Assembly (NCBI RefSeq): GCF_023544665.1
Contig: NZ_JAMJFL010000006.1
Coordinates: 233,879 to 297,878, forward strand
Direction of reading: 5' to 3'
From: Streptomyces sp. YS415
Lineage (GTDB): Bacteria; Actinomycetota; Actinomycetes; Streptomycetales; Streptomycetaceae
Length of the DNA stretch: 64,000 nt
Under the pieces are notes generated by a model. That model ran no database searches. It was not told the DNA's origin and saw nothing but the letters and a program-made list of their open reading frames with translations. The first letter of the stretch is position 1. Every line of letters starts with the position of its first letter. Both the position numbers and the translations under genes were made by a program. Positions 50,135 through 59,372 of this stretch are shown one piece after another.

Positions 50135-52909
50135 ATGCCAGCCCCCCGCAACAGACCAGCCGCAGTGCTGGTCCTGGCCGCTGCCCTGGCCGCCACCGGA
50201 CTCGGTCCGGCCGCGACCCCGGCTGCCGCCGCCACGATCCCCGTCGGCGCCGGCAGTTACTCCGACACCCGACCCGTCGGTACGGTCGGCCCCACGACCA
50301 ACACCGGCACGCCGGTCACCCCCAAGGTGACGTCCGCCGCCCAGGGCAAGCCCGTGCCGACCAACGACTGGTGGTCATCGCTGGCCTTCCAGCGCTACGG
50401 CGACAACCCCCACTCGACCCCGATGTACGGCCACCCCCTCACCTACCAGGCCGTCTCCGGAGGCCTGCAGATCGGCTACCCCACCACCCCCACGATCGTC
50501 GGCGAGGGCCGCCAGTACGAGTACGCCCACAAGGCCGACCTCACCCTCGGCCTCACCGGGCTCAACTCGCCCGACACCAAGGCCGACGCCTGGAGCGACT
50601 GGACCGTCACGCCCTACTGGTCCGACGGCACCCGCACCCTGCGCACCACCATCGGCCACGGCATGCCCTTCGTCTACGCCAAGGGCTCCGGCGGCAACGC
50701 CCAGATCACCACCGCCTCCGCGCCCACCGTCTTCGCCGACCAGGGCAACGTCCTCGGCATCACGGTCGCCGGACACCACTACGCCCTGTTCGCGCCCACC
50801 GGAAGCGACTGGAACGTCTCCGGCTCCGCCGTCACCGCGGGCCTGGGCGGCAAGGACTACTTCTCCGTCGCCGTCCTGCCCTCCACCGACGCGCTCGCCA
50901 CGTTCCGCAAGTACGCCTTCAGCTTCGTCACCGGCTCCAAGGTCGACTGGAACTACAGCGGCGGGACCGTACGCGCCACCTACACCCTCACCACCGAGGC
51001 CAAGGAGGGCACGGAACGCGGCACGCTCCAGGCCCTCTACCGGCACCAGTGGCTCAACACCACGGACGCGCTGACCCCGTACACCTACGTCTCCCCGCGC
51101 GGCACCATGAAGGTGCGCGAGTCCGCCTCGTTCACCACCTCGCAGAAGGCCTCCCCGGTCCTGCCCGGCCTGCCGAAGACGAACGGCGTGGACACCACCC
51201 GGCTGCGCGGCTACCTCAACGACGTCGCGAACGCCTCGGACCCGTTCTCGGGCGCCGTCGACACCTACTGGACCGGCAAGGCACTCGGCAAGCTCGCCCA
51301 ACTGGTCCCGCTGGCCGACCAGATCGGCGAGACCGCTATCCGCGACAAGCTCCTCGGGCTCATCAAGGGCCGCATGCAGGAGTGGTTCACCGCGGGCGGC
51401 GCCAACGAGTTCTCCTACGACCAGGCCTGGAAGACGCTCACCGGCTACCCCGCCTCCTACGGCAGCGACAGCGAGCTCAACGACCACCACTTCCACTACA
51501 GCTACTACGTCTACGCCGCCGCGATCGTGGCCCAGTACGACCCTGCCTGGGCCGCCGACTCCGCCTGGGGCGGCATGGTGAAGACCCTGATCCGCGACAC
51601 CGCCAACCCCAGCCGCACCGACAGCGCCTACCCGTTCCTGCGCGGCTTCGACGTCTACGCCGGCCACAGCTGGGCCTCCGGCCACCAGGGCTTCGCCGCC
51701 GGCAACAACCAGGAATCCTCGTCCGAGTCGACCAACCTCAGCGCGGCCCTCGTGCTGTGGGGCTCCGCCACCGGTGACCCGGCGCTGCGCGACCTCGGCA
51801 GCTACCTGCTCACCACCGAGGCGGAGGCCATCGCCCAGTACTGGTTCGACGCCGACGAGCAGGTCTTCCCCTCCTCCTTCGGCCACGACACCGCGGGCAT
51901 GGTGTGGGGGAGCGGCGCGGCCTACGCCACCTGGTGGACGGCCAACCCCGAGGAGATCCACGGCATCAACGTCCTTCCGGTGACCGGCGGTTCCCTGCAC
52001 CTCGGCGGCGAGAAGGCCGCCATCCGACGGAACCTGGCGGAGATGGAACGCGAGAACGGCGGCCCGGCCGTCGAATGGCGGGACATCCTCTGGGAGTTCC
52101 AGTCGTTCGCCGACCCGGCGGCGGCGAAGGCCAAGTGGGACGCGGGCCATGCCTCGTACACCCCGGAGGCCGGCGAGTCCAAGGCGCACACCTACCACTG
52201 GATCCAGACCCTGCACACGCTCGGCGCCCCCGAGCCCACCGTGACCGGTGACCTCCCCTCCTCGGCCGTGTTCGCCAACGGCACGAACCGCACCTACGTC
52301 GCCCACAACTACGGCTCAAGTGCCCGCACGGTGACCTTCTCGGACGGCAAGACCCTGTCTGTGCCCGCCCGTTCCACCGCGTCCGGCACCGGAACCGGCG
52401 GCGACCCCGACCCCGACCCCGATCCGCCGACCGGCAACACGTTCCAGCTGCGCTCCGGCGGCACGCTCACCACGGCCACAGGCGGCACGGCGGGCAGCGA
52501 CACCATCGCCTCCGCCGGCGGCGCCAACCGCGACGGCACTCCGTACCAACCGCTCGTCTACGAGGCCCGCGGCGTCAACGGCACCCTCACCGCGGGCGCG
52601 AGCACCGCGTTCCGCTTCCAGGTCGACGCGGGCACCACGGTGGGCCTCGGACAGCAGGTGCGGATCAGCTACGACCTCACCGGCAACGGCTCCTTCGACC
52701 GCACGGAGACCTACAACTACTTCGCCACCGACCCGGTGGCGGGATGGGAGCAGTACGCCCAGACACGCGGCCTGAAGTCGGCCACCGGAAGCCTCGGCAA
52801 CCTGGCGAACGGCACGGTCCGGCTGGAGGTGTGGAGCGCCATCGGCAACGGCACGTCAAAGCTCCAGACCGGCACGGAGAACTCCGTGCTGGTGATCCCC
52901 TTCAGCTGA
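50135..52909 (+). CDS. Secreted GH81 endo-beta-1,3-glucanase with C-terminal CBM
   Basis: 924 residues. Signal peptide 1-33 (AAVLVLAAALAATGLGPAATPAAAA). The GH81 catalytic region (about 60-700) has VPTNDWWSSLAFQRYG at its start. The hallmark DHHFHYSYYVYAAA (about 450-463) carries the catalytic-acid Asp region and the NNQESSSESTN motif (about 525-535) holds the catalytic glutamates. An Asp-Pro linker (DPDPDPDPP, about 758-766) leads to a 155-residue beta-sandwich module that looks like CBM56, a beta-1,3-glucan-binding family. The enzyme should hydrolyse fungal cell wall, callose or laminarin-type glucan outside the cell. Two LacI-type operators precede it and a bidirectional hairpin follows. 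Confidence 0.92.
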   Translation: MPAPRNRPAAVLVLAAALAATGLGPAATPAAAATIPVGAGSYSDTRPVGTVGPTTNTGTPVTPKVTSAAQGKPVPTNDWWSSLAFQRYGDNPHSTPMYGHPLTYQAVSGGLQIGYPTTPTIVGEGRQYEYAHKADLTLGLTGLNSPDTKADAWSDWTVTPYWSDGTRTLRTTIGHGMPFVYAKGSGGNAQITTASAPTVFADQGNVLGITVAGHHYALFAPTGSDWNVSGSAVTAGLGGKDYFSVAVLPSTDALATFRKYAFSFVTGSKVDWNYSGGTVRATYTLTTEAKEGTERGTLQALYRHQWLNTTDALTPYTYVSPRGTMKVRESASFTTSQKASPVLPGLPKTNGVDTTRLRGYLNDVANASDPFSGAVDTYWTGKALGKLAQLVPLADQIGETAIRDKLLGLIKGRMQEWFTAGGANEFSYDQAWKTLTGYPASYGSDSELNDHHFHYSYYVYAAAIVAQYDPAWAADSAWGGMVKTLIRDTANPSRTDSAYPFLRGFDVYAGHSWASGHQGFAAGNNQESSSESTNLSAALVLWGSATGDPALRDLGSYLLTTEAEAIAQYWFDADEQVFPSSFGHDTAGMVWGSGAAYATWWTANPEEIHGINVLPVTGGSLHLGGEKAAIRRNLAEMERENGGPAVEWRDILWEFQSFADPAAAKAKWDAGHASYTPEAGESKAHTYHWIQTLHTLGAPEPTVTGDLPSSAVFANGTNRTYVAHNYGSSARTVTFSDGKTLSVPARSTASGTGTGGDPDPDPDPPTGNTFQLRSGGTLTTATGGTAGSDTIASAGGANRDGTPYQPLVYEARGVNGTLTAGASTAFRFQVDAGTTVGLGQQVRISYDLTGNGSFDRTETYNYFATDPVAGWEQYAQTRGLKSATGSLGNLANGTVRLEVWSAIGNGTSKLQTGTENSVLVIPFS

Positions 52910-52945
52910 CCGGGACGGCTTCGTCCTCTCGGCCCCTCACGGGAA

Positions 52946-52983
52946 CGCGGTGGGCACCGGCAACCGAGCCGGTGCCCACCGCG
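52946..52983. terminator. Bidirectional terminator hairpin
   Basis: 16-bp perfect stem, CGCGGTGGGCACCGGC and its complement, 6-nt loop AACCGA, between the convergent glucanase (+) and LacI (-) genes. Confidence 0.9.
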
Positions 52984-53010
52984 CCCGTATGCGCAGGGGC
53001 GCGCCCGGCG

Positions 53011-54045
53011 TCAGGCCGACGCCCGCCGCACCAGCGACGTCGGCGTGATGACGCAGTCAGGCGCAGGGCTCCCGGTCTCGTCGAGCATCCGCATCAACAG
53101 CTTCACCATGAGCCGGCCCATGCCCTCGATGTCCTGGCGGACGGTGGTGAGCGCCGGGTCGGTCAGCTCGACCACCGACGCCATGTCGTCGAACCCCACC
53201 ACGGCCACGTCATCGGGGACCCGCAGCCCCCGCTCACGCAGCGCGCGCAGCGCCCCCAGCGCCATCAGGTCGCTGGCGACGAACACCCCGTCGACATCAG
53301 GACGCCGCTCCAGCAGCTCGGCCATGGCGAGGGCGCCGCCCTTCTCCGTGAAGTCGCCCTGGCAGACCAGCGCAGGCTCTGCGTCGACGAGGACGTCGTG
53401 ATAGCCGGCGACCCGGTCCAGGGCCGCCGTCAGGTCGGCCGGGCCGGCGATGTGCGCGATGGTGCGCCGGCCCAGGGAGACGAGGTGCTGGACCGCCTGA
53501 CGGGCCCCGCCGCGGTTGTCGCAGTCGACGTAGGGCACCGCGAGACTGCGGTCCACGACCGACCGGCCGCCGAACACGGTCGGAATACGGGACTTGTCGA
53601 TCAGCGCCGGCAACTCGTCGTCGTTGTGCACGGAGAAGGCGAGCGCCCCGTCGACATGCCCGCCGCCGAGATAGCGGGCGATCCGCTCGTGATCTCCACG
53701 GCCCTCGACCCACAGCAGCACCAACTGCGCGTCATGCGCCGTGAGTTCACGGCTGATGCCGCGTACCTGCTGCTCGAAGAACGGGTCGGAGAAGATACGG
53801 AACTCCGGCTCCGCGATGATCACGGCCACTGCGCCGTTGCGCCGCGTGACGAGGGTTCGGGCCGCGTGATTGGGTACGTAGCCGAGCTCCTCGACCGCCT
53901 GGCGCACCTTGTCGACGAGCGGGGCGCGCACCCCCGCACCGCCGTTGACCACCCGGGACGCGGTAGCCCGGGAGACACCCGCACGGGCTGCGACGGCTTC
54001 CAGAGTGGGGCGGGACCCCATGATCGGCTCGGGCAAGGCGGGCAC
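53011..54045 (-). CDS. LacI-family transcriptional repressor
   Basis: 344 residues. N-terminal LacI HTH (about 10-60): RPTLEAVAARAGVSRATASRVVNGG, then a hinge region with LGYVPNHAARTLVTRR. A periplasmic-binding-protein-like sensor domain follows (AVAVIIAEPEFRIFSDPFFEQQVRGI to VGFDDMASVVELTDPALTTVRQDIEGMG). Such proteins release DNA on binding a sugar. The neighbouring GH81 gene and shared TGAGAGCGCTCTCA-like sites suggest that a beta-1,3-glucan oligosaccharide is the inducer. The motif 71 bp upstream of its own start implies autoregulation (inference from sites and position). Confidence 0.92.
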   Translation of the reverse strand: MPALPEPIMGSRPTLEAVAARAGVSRATASRVVNGGAGVRAPLVDKVRQAVEELGYVPNHAARTLVTRRNGAVAVIIAEPEFRIFSDPFFEQQVRGISRELTAHDAQLVLLWVEGRGDHERIARYLGGGHVDGALAFSVHNDDELPALIDKSRIPTVFGGRSVVDRSLAVPYVDCDNRGGARQAVQHLVSLGRRTIAHIAGPADLTAALDRVAGYHDVLVDAEPALVCQGDFTEKGGALAMAELLERRPDVDGVFVASDLMALGALRALRERGLRVPDDVAVVGFDDMASVVELTDPALTTVRQDIEGMGRLMVKLLMRMLDETGSPAPDCVITPTSLVRRASA

Positions 54046-54115
54046 TCCCTCGTCTGGGGCACGTTCGGTCCGCGGCGAAGCGGCGCGGTCAGGATATCGA
54101 CAGCTGCCAGACGCG

Positions 54116-54129
54116 TGAGAGCGCTCACA
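54116..54129. promoter_or_regulatory. LacI-type operator before the repressor gene
   Basis: TGAGAGCGCTCACA, one mismatched pair from a perfect 14-bp palindrome, 71 bp upstream of the LacI ATG. Same core as the two sites before the glucanase gene. Confidence 0.7.
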
Positions 54130-54159
54130 ACCGAGGACGGTGTCCGGATCATCGCCACC

Positions 54160-54484
54160 TCACACGGCTCTTGAAGCACCGTCCCGCTTCGGGTGGCTGG
54201 GTGGCCAGCGATAGGCGGCGAGGAAGACGCGGGCGCCGGCGGCGGCATAGCGGTCGAGGTCGGCCTCGTTGTGCTGGGTGCTGCCGGTGAACATGGCCTG
54301 GTTCACCGGGATCCACAGCAGCAGGCCGGCGAAGTGGTTCGCTGCCAGGAGTGCGTCGTCGATGCGGAGCAGTTCCTGATCGGTCAGGTGCTGGAAGGTC
54401 GCCGCAAGCGTGCCGAGTACTCGTTTGAAGCCCTGCTCGTACCACTTGCTGCCGAGGTCGGGGAAGACGTCGGCGTTGGCGATC
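54160..54484 (-). pseudogene. TetR-family regulator, C-terminal remnant
   Basis: Minus-strand reading gives a typical TetR C-terminal ligand-domain: ANADVFPDLGSKWYEQGFKRV, TLAATFQHLTDQELLRIDDALLAANHFAGLLLWIPVN and QAMFTGSTQHNEADLDRYAAAG, ending at a stop at 54160. The homology stops abruptly near 54484; the HTH half is absent and replaced by the antisense of a DHFR-family gene. No start codon with a ribosome-binding site is evident. This is a decayed fragment whose 5' end was deleted together with that of its divergent neighbour. Confidence 0.75.
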
Positions 54485-54485
54485 C

Positions 54486-54886
54486 CACCGCCCTTCCGCG
54501 CCCCCGTCTTCGTCCTGACCCACGTCCCACGGGAACCCTGGGTGCGGCAGGGCGGCACCACCTTCACGTTTGCGACCGAAGGGATCGACAGCGCGCTGGC
54601 CCAGGCTCGCCAGGCCGCAGGAGACAAAGACGTCCAGATCTCCGGCGGTGCAGACACCGTACGGCAGTTCATCGACGCCGGGCTGCTGGACGAACTCCAG
54701 ATCCATCTGGCGCCCGTCGTACTCGGCGCGGGCGTCCGGCTCTTCGACGGCGTCTCGCCCGCTCTTGAACTGGTGCCCACCCGGGTGGTCGACTCCGCCC
54801 AGGTCACCCACCTCACCTACCGGGTCAGGTCGTTCCAGGTCACGGCCGGCGATCTCACTTCACTTCACGACACCGCTGCCTCCTGA
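54486..54886 (+). pseudogene. Dihydrofolate-reductase-family gene, C-terminal remnant
   Basis: Plus-strand reading from about 54488 gives the C-terminal two-thirds of a RibD_C/DHFR-family protein: PPFRAPVFVLTHVPREP, GGTTFTFATEGIDSALAQAR, ISGGADTVRQFIDAGLLDELQIHLAPVVLGAGVRLFDG and a THLTYRV end. The N-terminal strand and cofactor-binding part (VxSLDG region) is missing. An in-frame ATG at 54410 would prepend antisense TetR sequence, so I call it a pseudogene. It overlaps the kinase gene end by 22 nt. An intact family member lies at 62952-63527. Confidence 0.75.
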
Positions 54887-57117
54887 TAATGCCCCAGGTA
54901 CCGGAACGCACCGTCGACAGCCTCGAACTCGAACATCGCGTCGTGGTTGTAGCCGTACCCCTGCTCGTACTTGACCGTGCGGGTGATGCCGTCATATGTG
55001 ATCTGGGGCATCCGGCGGGCGATCGCGCCCCGCTCCGTGAGCGGGGTGCCGTCCTTGTCGCAGGCCCGGGCCAGGAACAGTACGGCGTCGTAGGCTTCCG
55101 CCGCGTACCAGCCAGGGGCGGCGCGGAAGCGCGCGCGGTACGCCGCGGTGAACGCGCGGGCTGAGGGGCGGGCCGTCGGATCGGTGAAGGACGTGGTGAA
55201 GATCCAGCCGATGGCGGCGGCACCGGCGGATGTGAGGAACCGCGGGTGGAGGGCCCTTTCCGTTGCCATGCCGGTGCCGGGGAACCGGTCGGCGGCCAGC
55301 GCCGAGGCGAGCCCGGCGGCCCGGGCCGCGTCGCCGGTGAAGACGACCGCGTCCGCGCGGACGGACCTCACCTTTGCGGCGAGCGATCCGTAGTCGACCT
55401 TCCCGGCGGCCACGCGGGTCACGGTGGCGTCCCGGCCGTTCTGCCGCAGCGCCCGCTCGGCCTGGTCGCACACGGTCCAGGCGAAGTCGCCCTGCGCCCG
55501 GTCGTCCACCAGGAGCACATGACGGGCGTCGACGTGGCGAATGAGGTAACGGACGCAGGGGCCGGCGAGGAGGTCGTACGTGACGCTCAGCGCCGCATGG
55601 CAGTGGAAAACGTTGGTATCGAACGCCGAACTCATGGTCTCTGTGCCCACCGACACGGACACGACGGGCATCACCGCCTGGGTGTACGTCCGTTCTGTGG
55701 CCTGGAAGCAGGCATCGGTGGTGGGGCCCAGTACGGCGAGCACATCGGCGTCCTTCGCCAGCCGGGCGGCCAGCTCGTCGGCCCGCCCCGGGTCGCCGCC
55801 GTCGTCGTACGTCCGCAGCCTCAGCCGGAACGGGCGATCGCTGTCCGCGTTGAGCTCTTCAACGGCCAGGCGGGCGCCGTTGAGCTGTGCCTTGCCGCTC
55901 TCCTTGCTGGCTCCGGTCAGATCTCCGTGGAACGCCACGACCAGTTCAGGGCGGGGACGGCCCGCCCCGGACGGGGTGGATGCTCCCGGTTTCGCCCGGG
56001 TGCTCCACCACCAGGCTCCCCCGCCCGCCGCGACGAGTCCCGCCGTCGACCCGAGGCGAAGGAAACCGCGGCGGCCGATCGCGCCAGGAGCCGGGCGGGC
56101 GGCGGCGATCGCCGTCAGCGTCGCAGCGTCCGGCGATGCCGTTCCCGACGCGCCCGCGGTGCCCGGCGCGCCCTCCGTGATCGACGGCCTCGACGCGGAC
56201 ACGTGGGTCGGCTCGATCGCTCCGATGGCGAGCACGGCAGCGGACCTGTCGTTGATCAGCCGGGTGACCGGCGCCGGCAGCCAGTCGAGCGGTTCGGCGG
56301 AGTCGGCCGCCGTTCCCTCCTCGAGCGCCGCACGGAGCCGCGAGAGGTCCGGGCGGTGGACCGGATCCTTGTGCAGGCACGCTGTCAGAAGGGGTGCCAG
56401 GGCGTCCGGGAACGACGCCGGATCGGGCTCCTCGTAGACCGTCCGCAGCAGCACCCCCGCTGCCGCGCCGCCGCCGAACGGCCGCACCCCGCTCGCGGCG
56501 TACGCGAGCACGCATCCCAGGGAGAACACGTCGCTGGGTGGGCCGATTTCGCCGCCCAGCGCTCGCGCCTGCTCGGGCGACAGGAACCCGGGCGAGCCGA
56601 CGATCACGCCGCTGGAGGTGAGCGCGGTGGCCTCCGGCGCGCGGGCGATGCCGAAGTCGATGAGCCGTGGCCCGTCCGGGGCCAGCAGGATGTTCCCCGG
56701 CTTCACGTCGCGGTGCACGAGACCGGCCCCGTGCACCGCCTGAAGCGCCTCGGTAACCCGCACACCCAGCACCCGCACGGAGGCGAGCGGCAGCGGCCCG
56801 AAGGCGTCCACCGTCTCGGCGAGCGAGGGACCTGGCACGTACGCCGTCGCCAGCCACGGTGTCTCGGCGTCGGCGTCCGCGTCCAGCAACGGCACCACCC
56901 AGCGGCTGCGGACCTGCCGGGCCGCCTCGACCTCACGGCGGAAACGGGCCCGGAATCCGCTCTCGTCGGTGTAGGAGGACCGGACCGTCTTCACCGCGGC
57001 GATCGCCCCGCCCGGCGCGCGGGCCAGGAATACCACACCCATGCCGCCTGCGCCCAGCCGCCGCAGCAGACGGTAGCGGCCGATCCGGGCCGGGTCGCCT
57101 GCCCGCAGCGGCTCCAT
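54865..57117 (-). CDS. Ser/Thr kinase-substrate-binding protein fusion, copy 2 of tandem pair
   Basis: 750 residues. Hanks-type kinase (about 14-270): GAGGMG loop (22-27), AVK lysine K43, HRDVKPGN (135-142), DFG (154-156), SPEQ. A proline-poor linker leads to a twin-arginine-like anchor, GRRGFLRLGSTAGLVAAGGGAWWW (R349-R350, hydrophobic to about 371). Residues 390-750 are a Peripla_BP_6 (branched-chain amino-acid receptor-like) module: VVAFHGDLTGASKESGK, VLAVLGPTTDACFQAT, ARHVLLVDDRAQGDFAW. The kinase should be cytoplasmic and the binding module outside. The ATG shares one base with the stop of the upstream paralogue (TGATG). A ligand-gated receptor kinase is the natural reading (inference). 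Confidence 0.9.
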   Translation of the reverse strand: MEPLRAGDPARIGRYRLLRRLGAGGMGVVFLARAPGGAIAAVKTVRSSYTDESGFRARFRREVEAARQVRSRWVVPLLDADADAETPWLATAYVPGPSLAETVDAFGPLPLASVRVLGVRVTEALQAVHGAGLVHRDVKPGNILLAPDGPRLIDFGIARAPEATALTSSGVIVGSPGFLSPEQARALGGEIGPPSDVFSLGCVLAYAASGVRPFGGGAAAGVLLRTVYEEPDPASFPDALAPLLTACLHKDPVHRPDLSRLRAALEEGTAADSAEPLDWLPAPVTRLINDRSAAVLAIGAIEPTHVSASRPSITEGAPGTAGASGTASPDAATLTAIAAARPAPGAIGRRGFLRLGSTAGLVAAGGGAWWWSTRAKPGASTPSGAGRPRPELVVAFHGDLTGASKESGKAQLNGARLAVEELNADSDRPFRLRLRTYDDGGDPGRADELAARLAKDADVLAVLGPTTDACFQATERTYTQAVMPVVSVSVGTETMSSAFDTNVFHCHAALSVTYDLLAGPCVRYLIRHVDARHVLLVDDRAQGDFAWTVCDQAERALRQNGRDATVTRVAAGKVDYGSLAAKVRSVRADAVVFTGDAARAAGLASALAADRFPGTGMATERALHPRFLTSAGAAAIGWIFTTSFTDPTARPSARAFTAAYRARFRAAPGWYAAEAYDAVLFLARACDKDGTPLTERGAIARRMPQITYDGITRTVKYEQGYGYNHDAMFEFEAVDGAFRYLGHYQEAAVS

Positions 57118-59372
57118 CAGACGGTGAGCGGCGCGGGGCCGTCGTAGACGAAGGCCCCTTGGTCCACCCGCCAGAGAAAGCCGCCGGTGCCGTCGATGGC
57201 CAACATGCCGAACTTCTCGTCGAAGGCGAACGTCTTGGTGATGCCCTCGTACTTTCCTCCCCGTACGGCCGCGAGCAGGTTCTGCCGGGTTCGGCGCTTC
57301 GACGGCAGCTTGGCCAGGGCCTTGAGGAGCATCGCGGTCACGTCGTAGGCCTCCGCTGCGTAGCGGGGCGGTGCCTCCTCGAAGCGTTCGCGGTAGGCGG
57401 CGGCGAACTTCTTCGCCTCGGGTTTGCGGGTCGCGTCGATGACCGGGGCCACCAGCACCCAGCCCTCCGCCATCTCCTGGGCCTGCGTCAGGAACTGTTC
57501 GTCCAGCAGGGCCGGGCCGGACACCCGCGCACCCTTGAATTGGCGTTCCCTCAGCGTCCCGGCGATCAGTGCGCCTCGATCCGGCAGACCCGCGAAGAAC
57601 ACGGAGTCGGCTCCCGCGGAGAGAACCGCGTCCACCGCGCCGCCGAAGTCGCGGCGCATCGCGCTGACCACTTCCGGTACGGACGGGTGCTGGATGCTGT
57701 TCAGCGTATTACTGAGGGAACTGGCCAGGCTGGTCGCGTAGTTGCCGGCCGGGCGGTCGACGACGATGCCGACCTTGCGTGATCGCGCGGTGCCGCGCAG
57801 GTAATTGCTCGCGTAGATGGGCAGCACCGCGTCGGGCAGCCGGGCGTGCAGGTACGAGCGGAACCCCTGGACGGACAGCGAGGTCGTGGCGGGGGACACG
57901 GCAACGACCGGCAACAGCCCGGCGTCGTACGTCGCGAGCGCTGCCTGCCCGGTCTCGTCAGTGGTCGGGCCGACGACGGCGAGGACCGCCGGATCCTCGG
58001 TGAGCTTCGCCGCGACCCGCGCCGACGCTGCCGGATCGCCCCCGTCGTCGACGGCCTTGGCCCGCACGGTGAAGGGGGCGTCGCCGCGTGCGTTGAACTC
58101 CGCGACCGCCAGCCGTAGTCCGCGCTCCTGGGCTCGGCCCGTCTCCCGCTGCGGGCCGCTGAGGTCACCGTGGAACGCGACGGTGTGCACCGGCCCGCGG
58201 GGGGAATCGTCGGTGGCAGGGCCGTCGTCTGCCGAGCCGTCGTCGCGGGCCACCGCCCACCAGACCCCGCCGCCCGCCGCCAGCGCCGCGGCCCCGCCGG
58301 CGAGCAGCAGGAAGCGGCGCCGGCTGTCGGGGCGGACGTCCTGCGGCTGCGTCGGTCCGGCCGTCTCTCGTGTGTCCGGTTCTGCCGGGTCGTCAGCGGC
58401 CGGCGGGTCGGAGGGCACCAGCGTGTGCTCGATGTCCGGCAGAGCGAGTGCGGCGGCCGACCGTTGAGCGATCAGCCGGGAGACCGGCTCGGGCAGCCAC
58501 CCGGGCGCCGCGTCGTCCAGCGGCGGCGGCGCGTCCTCGGACGCTTCTTGATGCTGGGCGGCGCCGTCGGCCGTCAGCCCCCGCACCAGCTCCCGGGCAT
58601 CCGGCCGCCGGGCAGGATCCTTCTCCAGGCAGCGACCCAGGACGTCATTCAGTCCTTCCGGCACTCCGTCGAGATCGGCCGGGTCGTGGACCGCCCGGTA
58701 GAGCAGGGCGTCGACCGCGCCGCTGCCGAAGGGCGCCCGGCCGGTGGCCGCGAACGCGAGTACACAGCCCAGGGAGAACACATCGCTCGCCGGGCCGATG
58801 CCGTCCCCGCCACGCCCCTCGGCCTGCTCGGGGGACAGATAGCCGGGGGTGCCGACGACCATTCCGGTCACCGTGAGCGTCCGGTCCTCCGGTGCGCGGG
58901 CGATGCCGAAGTCGATGAGCCGCGGGCCGTCATGGGCAATGAGGACATTGCCCGGCTTGAGGTCCCGGTGGACCAGCCCGGCCCGGTGCACCTCACCCAG
59001 TGCCTCGGCCAGCCGGGCGCCCAGCAGGCGCACACCGCGCTCGGCCAGCGGCCCGTACGCGTTCACGGCCTCGGCCAGCGACGGTCCGGGCACGTACGCG
59101 GTCGCCAGCCACGGTGCCTCGGCGTCCGGGTCGGCGTCCACCAGAGGTACCACGAAGGGACTGTGGACCCGTCGGGCGACCTCGACCTCACGGCGGAACC
59201 GCTCCTTGAAGCCCGGCTCCTCGGCGTACTCGGCGAGCAGCACCTTCAGCGCCACCAACGCGCCGCCCGGTGTACGGGCCAGGTACACCACACCCATGCC
59301 GCCGGCGCCGAGCCGCCCGAGCAGGCGATGGTCCGCGATACGCGCGGGGTCCGACGAACGCAGCGGCTCCAT
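57117..59372 (-). CDS. Ser/Thr kinase-substrate-binding protein fusion, copy 1 of tandem pair
   Basis: 751 residues from the ATG at 59372, which shares a base with the stop of the lipoprotein gene. It is closely similar to the next gene: kinase with GAGGMG (22-27), ALK K43, HRDLKPGN (135-142), DFG (154-156), GTPGYLSPEQ. The linker (270-350) is longer and acidic. The internal anchor has SRRRFLLLAGGAAALAAGGGVWW (R351-R353), again twin-arginine-like. The substrate-binding module (about 390-751) has TVAFHGDLSGPQRETGRAQE, VLAVVGPTTDETGQAAL and a C-terminal AYRERFEEAPPRYAAEAYD. All catalytic kinase residues are present. The pair arose by tandem duplication; differences in the binding module imply different ligands. 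Confidence 0.9.
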   Translation of the reverse strand: MEPLRSSDPARIADHRLLGRLGAGGMGVVYLARTPGGALVALKVLLAEYAEEPGFKERFRREVEVARRVHSPFVVPLVDADPDAEAPWLATAYVPGPSLAEAVNAYGPLAERGVRLLGARLAEALGEVHRAGLVHRDLKPGNVLIAHDGPRLIDFGIARAPEDRTLTVTGMVVGTPGYLSPEQAEGRGGDGIGPASDVFSLGCVLAFAATGRAPFGSGAVDALLYRAVHDPADLDGVPEGLNDVLGRCLEKDPARRPDARELVRGLTADGAAQHQEASEDAPPPLDDAAPGWLPEPVSRLIAQRSAAALALPDIEHTLVPSDPPAADDPAEPDTRETAGPTQPQDVRPDSRRRFLLLAGGAAALAAGGGVWWAVARDDGSADDGPATDDSPRGPVHTVAFHGDLSGPQRETGRAQERGLRLAVAEFNARGDAPFTVRAKAVDDGGDPAASARVAAKLTEDPAVLAVVGPTTDETGQAALATYDAGLLPVVAVSPATTSLSVQGFRSYLHARLPDAVLPIYASNYLRGTARSRKVGIVVDRPAGNYATSLASSLSNTLNSIQHPSVPEVVSAMRRDFGGAVDAVLSAGADSVFFAGLPDRGALIAGTLRERQFKGARVSGPALLDEQFLTQAQEMAEGWVLVAPVIDATRKPEAKKFAAAYRERFEEAPPRYAAEAYDVTAMLLKALAKLPSKRRTRQNLLAAVRGGKYEGITKTFAFDEKFGMLAIDGTGGFLWRVDQGAFVYDGPAPLTV

